Shown: piece by piece, positions 56,362 to 64,000 of the stretch
How positions within the stretch are numbered: position 1 is the stretch's first letter
Layout: every line of letters begins with the position of its first letter
Origin: Mallotus nudiflorus
Lineage: Eukaryota; Streptophyta; Magnoliopsida; Malpighiales; Euphorbiaceae
Reading direction: 5' to 3'
NCBI GenBank assembly: GCA_947683625.1
Contig: CANTUR010000534.1
Coordinates: 558,001 to 622,000 of the forward strand
DNA: 64,000 nucleotides
The notes under the pieces: generated by a model
Told to the model about the DNA's origin: nothing
The model's input: only the letters and a program-made list of their open reading frames with translations
Database searches by the model: none
Position numbers and translations under genes: made by a program

Positions 56362-59300
56362 TGTCACGACCCAAAACAGGGGCCATGATCAGTGCTAGGG
56401 AACGGGAATTCTTTCGAATACAGAACCCGTAGCAAGCCTTAAAATAAATAAAAACATGCAATAATAATAATAATATAATTAAAATAATCTGCAGCGGAAA
56501 TAAATCATAAATAAAACAAAATAATAATTTGCCAATGATATTAAATCGAACATCCTTATTTCATAAATTAATAATCTTTTAATACAAATCCAGTTCAAAT
56601 ATTTTAAATCTTTTAATATAACTAATGTAGTGTATAGATTATAAAAATAAAACTCAGGTAAGCAGATTACATAATGAAGCCGGGGCGGAAGAAATCCAGC
56701 ATATGGGTCTGCTACTGAGGTTTGAAGACGATGACTCTCCTGAAAAATAGTCAACGGAGGGGAGTCAGACCTCACTGAGTGAATTGCTATAATATATATA
56801 CATGCATAACTAAGTGGCAATGCACACAGTCAAATATATACAATATATATATATACAAGCAAATACACACAGATGCAACAAAATCCTTTTATATATATTT
56901 TACTGAAAATCATTGTTTATGAAGGATCAAATAGAACCCTAGAAAATCGCAACCTCAAAACAGTGTTAGACAACACTCTAGCCATAAAGGCTCACTTATT
57001 CCAAATATATTCACTTATTCCATTTGGATAGTAGACTGCACCTGAGATACTAAGTCAACCGAGCTCCAACAGTTTGACTGTCAGTGTGATTGGCCCCGAG
57101 ACACTTGGTCAACCGAGCTCCAGCAATCACACTCCCAAATCATATCTCACACATCAATTAATCAAATCCAATCAATAACCATAAACAGGTTAGTGATATA
57201 GCCTAAATGCTATAAGTGTACCGGTACGTACTCGGTCCTATGCTGCCCACTAGGTAGCACATTCTATTGATATCCTTCATTTCAAATAGAAAACATACAT
57301 TCATAAAAATAAATGATGCATGTAATTGAATAAAATCTCAACATAAACCATATATATACTAGAAATATACTAAAAGTAAACCAGGTATATTTCGAGTATA
57401 TATACTTCAAATAAATCTAATATAATTGCAAATAAACTAGAAATATATTTAAAAACATTTTAAATATAAATGTTTAATAAAGCATGCATATAATTTAAAA
57501 TATATCAAAAATAAACCAAAAATAAACTTAAGTACTAATTAATTCATTTATGCATATTTAATCAAAATAAAACATATATTTCTAAAATCATGCGTCCTAG
57601 AGCATATATATATAAAATAACAACTCACTATTTATTGCGCTCCTCGAGATGGATCCGACGGGCCTGGTCCACTAAGCCTTAGTCTCGGTGTAACTAAACA
57701 AACAAATGACCATAGAATATCAGTATAAATCTATCAGAATTCCAAAGACTCAATCTAGAATACTAGACATATAATTAAAATTAAAATTCGACCAGGCATC
57801 ACGTTTTATGAGAATTCTACCAAAAATTCGATAGAACCTCCCTTGTAAAATGGACATCTCTCTATTCAAAGAGTAGAGCCGGTCCTACAAAGAAATACAC
57901 TTCAAGAATACACATAATTCACAACCAAAACTCCTTGGTCGGACTCCAAACTATAATTTACCGACCGAGGTTCACAATTCACAGAATATTTACAAAAATA
58001 TCAAAATACTCTTATATAATAAAAATACATTTTATAAATCAAAATTATGTAATTAACCCTAAAACACATTAAAAATCGATGAAAATTTATTTTATTAGAA
58101 AAATCGTATATTATATATACAATTGAAAATAATTTACGAAAAATAGTTTTAATTAGTTAAAAATACTAAATAATTTTTAGAAATCATTTTTATACCCTAA
58201 ATAACTATTAAAACCAATTTAATTACATTTTTAGCCAATTTAGTGTGAAATTACCAAAATACCCCTATATATATATACACACACTAAAATAAATCCCAAA
58301 ATTCACCAAAAATAATATAATTACTCAAAATTAATTTTCTCAACATATGATTCAATAATATCAATAAACATACTCAATTAACCAATTAATTTCAATTAAA
58401 CACATAATTAACCCTATTTTTCAAAATTACATAAACTTAATAAATTCCAAATAAATATATAAAAATTCAAATAAATTTCTATAATTCATTTCAACACCTA
58501 TAATCACCATAAAACACAATTTCATAATTTAATTAATTAATTTTTGAAAATTAGAAAATATTAATAAAATAATAAAAAATTCACAAAAATCAAAATAAAT
58601 TCCAAAAAATTCTAAAAAAATTTCAACATGTATATTAAGCTTCCAGGAACAAATTTTGTGAAGGAATTTTTCATGAATCAATCAAATTGGAGCTAAAAAA
58701 ATTCAAAAACCCTAATAGGCTGAAATGAAGAAATTGAAACCTAAGCAATTCTAGACCAAATCAAGTGAAACAAAGCTTGGAATCAAACTCATCGGAGCTC
58801 AAGCAAAAGATAGAGACTGGTGGCATTGAAGTTGGTGGCCGAAAATGGCTTGATCGGAGTTGACTTCAAATTTTGGCCTCCTTGAAAAATCGGGCCAAAA
58901 CACATAGGAAAAAGGTGATTCAGGCGTCAAGAATGGCTGACAAGGGAGGAGGAAGGCTGAGGGGTATAGTAACAATAGGAAAACCAACTGGAAATGGCCA
59001 GTAATGGAAGAAAATGTGTTGGGAGGAAGAAGAAGAAGGGAGGGGCAAAATCGTAAATAAAGCAAACTTTTGATTTTTGTTATAAAATAATGTATATATG
59101 TCCACCTTATATTATAGTAATACATATATTCCCACACACAAATAATACTCACCACACAAATATTTTATTATATTTAATAATTTATACACTTAAAATTAAT
59201 TAATTAATACAAAAATTAAATAATAAAATTAAGGAAATTAATTAAGCTCTAATTAATTTAAATAAATACACATATATACAATTTATTTTAGCACTTTAAA

Positions 59301-59553
59301 ATTATATATGAGTTGATACAAATTCGTAAAACTAGTCAAAATAAATAGTATTAAATTATTTACGTATCAATTTCCCCGAAAATATAATTCCGGGGAAAAT
59401 TTTACGTAAGGTATTTAAAATAATAATTTAAAATAATTAAAATTAGCTTTAAACAAATAACAAACTCATAAAATATTATAAATACATACAAAAATTATTA
59501 ACACTGCATATTCCGATGCAGTATAAAAATATTTAAAAACTCGGGATATTACA
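56362..59553 (-). mobile_element. nested solo LTR with perfect 5-bp TSD TTCAG
   Basis: On the + strand it begins TGTCACGACCCAAAACAGGG and ends CGGGATATTACA. TTCAG lies at 56357-56361 and again at 59554-59558. Removing the 3192-bp LTR and one TTCAG gives GAGCTTCAGCAACCACAC, which matches GAGCTCCAGCAATCACAC in the uninterrupted relatives near 17070 and 57116. This proves a later insertion into an older LTR of its own family. ORFs inside (56479-56820, 58799-59155) are not genes. Confidence 0.95.
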
Positions 59554-61240
59554 TTCAGCAACCACACTAATTACTTATATCAAATCTCAAAGAATCAATC
59601 AAATGCTCCTTAAATAATTCTCACAATACAGACCCTAATGTCTAACATATACATACTAAAAATAAATTACGCATATTTGTCACATATATACCAAATATAC
59701 TAAAAATATACCAAAAATATACTTATTCATTTAATAAAATAATTCATGTTAAAACATGAAAACTCATAATCATGCATCTACATGCAATTTATATATAAAA
59801 TAATAACTCACAAGTTTGCGCTCCTCAAGACTGGCTCGATAGGCCCAGTCTAATAAGCCTCGGTCTTGGCGCGACTAGAAAATAAATAATAATAATAATC
59901 AGAATAAATTTCTAACTTATACTTCTAAGAATTCTAAAGGAGACTCGATCTAAGAATCCAAAACTCAGACAAACACAAAAATTCATGATTGACCCGACAT
60001 CATGTTTTACGAGAATTCTATCAAAAATTCGGTAGAACCTCCTCTGTAAAATGGACATCTCTCTATTGACAAGTAGAGCCAATCCTACAAGGAAAACACA
60101 CTTCTAATAGCACAAATCTCAACACCTCGGGTTGAGACCTCGAACTATACAAATTCCTAAACGAGGTTCACAATTCACCAAAAATCAATATATTATAATA
60201 AAAATATTAAAAATCATTAAACCCCATAAATATCCATAAAACACCAACATATAATATATTTAAACATTAAATCACTAAATATAATTATTTTCACAATAAT
60301 TAAATAAAATCTCAAATAATAACATAATATTAATAAAAATCAAAATTTTCAATAATTCCACATAAAATAGTAAAAATTCACTTATATATATTCAAGTAGC
60401 TTAAATATATATTAAAAGTAATTAAAAATCCGTTTAATTACCAAAATAGTAAATAATAAATATTATTTGAATATAATTTTTGAAAATTAGTTTTAATTAG
60501 TTAAAAATAGCAAATAATTTATAAAAATCAATTTAATACCCAATATAATTCAAAAATCATTTAAAAGATATTATTTAACTATAATTTCCATAAAATTACA
60601 CAGTTAACCTATATATTCAAAATTCACATAATATAAAAATATTCTCAAAAAGTATATAAATTCACTAAAAATTATTTTAATAATTCTAAAATTATTAACT
60701 CAAATTAATAACACTAATTTAACTAAATTTTCATTAAAATTAATTAATTAACATAATTATAAAAAATTCAATATTTTAATATTAAAATAATAAAAATTAC
60801 CCATAATTCAAATTAATTCAATAAAATAAAAAAATTATTTTTAGGAAGATTAAGTTGCCATAAACAACATTTATAAAGCAAGAATCCATGAATCAATCAG
60901 TATCAAGTTAAAAAAAATAAATAAAAACCCTAAAACACATAAACTAAAAATTGAAGATAACTCAAAATCAAAGGAGATTAAGCTCAAACGGAGCTTAGAA
61001 TTAAACTTACCAAAAATTATAGGTTCGAACAAGACTGGAGCGACGAGCTGGGATGGTCAGAATCAAAGTCGTTGGCATGAAGCTCCACTTGTTGTTTGCT
61101 ATTGTTTTAGGGAGTTCCAGCGGCCTTCCAATGTGCTACAGGAGGCGGAAGGCAGTTGGGAAGGAAGAGAAGTCGACTGTGGTGAGTGATGGTGGTGGTT
61201 GGTGGTCTGGTGGAGCTAGTTGCATAATGACAGTGCGGGG

Positions 61241-61284
61241 AAGAAGAAGAAGAAGAAGAAGAAGAAGAAGAAGAAGAAGAAGAA

Positions 61285-61315
<31 letters not shown>

Positions 61316-61326
61316 AAGAAGAAGAA

Positions 61327-61409
<83 letters not shown>
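61241..61409. repeat. (AAG)n(AAT)n compound microsatellite
   Basis: About 29 AAG units (one AAT among them) to 61328, then about 27 AAT units. It lies 214-382 bases inside the LTR start. Confidence 0.95.
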
Positions 61410-61411
<2 letters not shown>

Positions 61412-61623
61412 ATTTAAATATTAGAAATGATAATAACTTTAATGCATATAAATAATAAAACCCCTAAATTAAATTATTTTATGTAAAAAAAATTCTTAGA
61501 ATAAAATAAATAAAAAATATTAAATAATAATAATAATAATAATATATAAATAAAATTTAAAAGTTTGTTAATATTGCATATCTCAAAATAATTTAATATT
61601 ATTTAAAATACAAAGTCATTACA

Positions 61624-61693
61624 CTACAGGTTATAGATTTGAAAAAATTCTTGTTCCCTAGCATCGGTCATGACTCCCCAATTTGGGTCATGA
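61624..61693 (+). mobile_element. 3' terminal stub of a plus-strand Tekay-like 5' LTR
   Basis: CTACAGGTTATAGATTTG.. then TTCTTGTTCCCTAGCATCGG and TTTGGGTCATGA match, in reverse, the LTR end at 55604-55680. A worn PBS-like stretch (TTAGTATAATAGC) follows. Confidence 0.75.
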
Positions 61694-61892
61694 AAAAGTT
61701 AGTATAATAGCATAGGTTTTAGTGTTGTGGACCTAGGTTGATAGAGTTGTATTTTCTTTGAAACTATTGCAGTAAATTAGGTTCAATTATGTCTTCAATA
61801 AGTTTTCCTTAAGTTAGTTTTCTATATAATCATTAGGATGTCTGTTCATTGTCTATTTATCGTTTGAACCTTTTTAGTTTTGTCATTTCAGA

Positions 61893-63240
61893 ATAAGGAG
61901 GTGGGCACATGTTGCTCCATTAGTCATTGAGGTTAAGGATGATGAGTCTTTTGAGGATGAGGTTTTACTTCTTGAGCTGCCAGTTAGGCATAGAGGTGGA
62001 GGAGGAGGTAGACCTCAAGGAGAGATAGGTTACTGTAAGTAGAGAGAGCTACAGGATGAGGAACCTATAGAGCAGGAGTTAGAGGAAGCTACTATACCTC
62101 CAACTGCACCACAACCTGGTTATTAGCAGGGCATGTCTGACCTTGAGGCAACTTTATTTTATGCTAGAGTTGACAAGATATCATTCTATGGGACTACAAA
62201 TCCTTTAGATTTTTTGCATGCTATTGAGATGAGGACTCGGAATACTCACACCAAGTACTAGAGGATTATGATTGTCAAGTTATATGTTGTGGGACCAGCC
62301 CTAGATTGGTTTGTTCATGTCATCTAGCTGCATATGATGACATTCACTTGGGCTTAGTTTCGAGAAAGATTCATGAGGTTTTTCTACCTAGAGCCTATGC
62401 AAATGAGCTATAGACTCCAGTTGACGGGTATTACTAGAGGTGACAGGTCAGTAGAGGAGTACACCAATGAGTTCCTTAGATTGGGTCAGTATGTAGAGGA
62501 CTTGATGAGAGATTAGTACTTCACAGTTACCACATACATCACCAGACTGGGTTATGCATTCGCTGGGATGCCTACTGCAGGCCTTACTCTTGAGTCTATG
62601 ATAAAGTTGGCTAAAGAGATAGAGCTCAAATTAGTCAGGCAGGGAGTTATTCCTGATTATTATCAATTGGGAGGTGTCCAGGTAGGAGAATCTTAGAGCA
62701 CCCAATACACCACCTTTCATATTAGCTCCAGCAGTCAATAGAGAGGATCTTATCATCAGGGCCAAAGACCTCAGCAAAGAGTCTATAGGAGTAACAAACA
62801 TGGCCATAATGGACCACGCAGACCAATTAGATTTAGTTCAGGTGCTATCATCAGTAGCAGCAACTAGAGTTCTGGTTATGGCAGTATGGGATCAACAACT
62901 AATAGTAGTCAGATGTGTGGGAGAGTCTATCATAGATCATGCTACATGGCTCCTAGGGTATGTTTCAGATGCAGACAAATAAGGCACTTTGCCAGAGCTT
63001 ATCCTTATTCTGGTTATCAATAGTTCCATAGCAGTCGATTGTTAATGTAGCTCCAGCTCAGTATTCGAGTACATCACAATTTGTAGCCCAACAGGGGTAT
63101 GGCAGAGGTGGTAGAGGTAGTGCGAGAGGCTTTGGTTAGGCTTCCACTAGCTAGTAGGGAGGCCGAGGCTTCCACCAACTAGTAGGGAGGTCGAGGCCAG
63201 CCCAAAGTTTTCACCCTCACCCAATAGGATGCTTAGGCAT
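61893..63240 (+). pseudogene. plus-strand Tekay-like gag, decayed
   Basis: The start codon is ATA (61893-61895) where the minus-strand relative has ATG. VKDDESFEDEVLLLELP and an RHRGGGGGRPQG run lead to MSDLEATLFYARVDKISF (near 62130), NPLDFLHAIEMRTR, FYLEPMQMSYRLQLTGITRG and EEYTNEFLRLGQYVE. The knuckle reads CFRCRQIRHFARAY (near 62962-63003), with the last Cys now Tyr. Stops are present in gag (for example TAG near 62038 and 62127). Confidence 0.85.
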
Positions 63241-64000
63241 CCAATGCTATTGTTGTAGGTATACTTCCAGTTTGTTATTTGGATGCTAGAGTTTTGATTA
63301 ATCTGGGTGCCATATATTCTTTTGTGTCCCTTTTTTTTTACTTTAAAGTCATATTAGCAAGCTTCGAGGATGGCGTTTCCTTTATCTATCACCACTCCTC
63401 TAAGTGATTTGTTTAGACACTAGTGTTATTCTTTCTGGATGTCCAGTATTAGTGGGAGGTAGAGAATTGTTAAGGGAATTGGTGTTATTAGATGTGATGG
63501 AGTTGAATGTGATCCTTGGTATGGATTGGTTATCTTAACATTGTGCCGTTGTTGATTTTCAAAGTAAAGAGGTGATTTTTAAAATTACGGATGAAGAATA
63601 GTTTAATTTTATGGGTGATAAGAGTTTTGCACTTTAGAACTTTATCTCCCCTATCATGGGTAGGAAGATGCTGAGGAAAGGTTGCCATGGATACTTGGCA
63701 CTAGTCAAGGATACTTCAGTGGAGAAGATATCTCTCACAGATGTTTCAATAGCTTGTGAGTTTCCTAATGTTTTTTCTAATGAGTTGTTAGGTTTACCAC
63801 CTTATAGAGAGATCAAATTTTGTATAGATATGGCCCCAAGCACAACTCCTATTTCGATGCTGCCTTACAGAATGGCTCTTACAGAGTTGAAGGAATTGAA
63901 GAAGCAGTTGTAAGATTTGTTGGACAAGGGTTTTATAGACCTAGTGTTTCTCCTTGGCGTGCACCAGTCCTGTTTATAAAGAAAAAGGATGGTACACTAA
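63241..64000 (+). pseudogene. plus-strand Tekay-like protease and RT start, cut by window end
   Basis: LDARVLINLGAIYSFVS is the protease start, with Asn for the catalytic Asp. A GMDWLS piece is at about 63521. Linker KDTSVEKISLTDVSIACEF, ELLGLPPYREIKFCIDM and SMLPYRMALTELKELKKQL (63656-63913) lead to the RT start (LDKGF.., then a KKKDGTL piece) at the window edge. Stops lie near 63536, 63601 and 63911. Confidence 0.85.

Larger units (their letters stand above)
55604..61623 (-). mobile_element. 5' LTR of the minus-strand Tekay-like element, split by a nested solo LTR
   Basis: On the + strand it begins TGTCATGACCGAAACTGGGG (55604) and ends AAGTCATTACA (61623). 55604-56361 and 59559-61623 are its two parts. 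Without the nested element and one TSD copy it is about 2.82 kb. Its right part parallels the 3' LTR at 48851-50592. It holds (AT)n(AC)n at 56059-56102 and (AAG)n(AAT)n at 61241-61409. The ORFs 61053-61424 and 61220-61417 are microsatellite translations, not genes. Confidence 0.85.

Noticed and set aside
58799..59155. Minus-strand 118-residue ORF
   Set aside because: Within the nested solo LTR; no family resemblance.
61053..61424. 123-residue ORF with poly-Arg and poly-Ile, and an overlapping poly-Lys/poly-Asn ORF
   Set aside because: Microsatellite (AAG)n(AAT)n in different frames, not a protein gene.

Overview
The window reads as nuclear DNA of a flowering plant. It is AT-rich and split by introns, with plant-only families (CNL and TNL disease-resistance genes, a pectinesterase with a PMEI domain, an NPH3-type protein, a UGT73-like glycosyltransferase, plant mobile domain genes) and mostly nested plant LTR retrotransposons. 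TNL genes indicate a eudicot. A woody rosid, perhaps Malpighiales, is my impression only.

Host genes are few. Left edge (3-1256): the open 3' part of a CNL (RGA-like) resistance gene that starts outside the window. At 1960-3926, fragments of three unrelated genes (RNase H-like domain, NPH3 C-terminus, PMEI plus the start of a pectinesterase) lie head to tail on the + strand. The only complete gene is an intronless UDP-glycosyltransferase (37917-39395) with a TATA box and W-box-like sites. A TNL resistance pseudogene (43800-45405) has lost its TIR and most of its NB domain at a copia element.

Transposable elements. A 2.0-kb Tat/Ogre-like solo LTR with a perfect 5-bp target duplication lies at 5803-7806. 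A degenerate element with plant mobile domain genes, a minisatellite and an iterated near-palindrome covers about 5.5-13.8 kb. A minus-strand Tat polyprotein (about 21.1 down to 14.3 kb) is split by a 3.2-kb solo LTR of the Tekay-type family (16289-19491). Another solo LTR of that family lies at 21631-24584. An imperfect repeat array (25.25-28.3 kb, outlier at 31.14 kb) is followed by a plus-strand Tat element (31361-34497), which ends at a Tekay LTR stub, a minus-strand LINE ORF1 and a CACTA element inside that ORF1.

The right third (45.4-64 kb) is a nest of Ty3/gypsy Tekay-like chromodomain elements. A minus-strand element with recognisable gag, protease, RT, RNase H and integrase (48851-61623) carries a solo LTR with perfect TSD (56362-59553) in its own 5' LTR. 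It appears to sit in the 5' LTR of a plus-strand relative whose gag and pol run off the window end. All polyproteins have stops or frameshifts. I found no tRNA, rRNA or CRISPR array, and no evidence of an unknown functional system. The most unusual features are the gene-fragment mosaic at 1.9-3.9 kb, the iterated GAGGCGATCGCCTC-like word around the mobile-domain gene, and the large inverted LTR pair at 47.3-50.6 kb.
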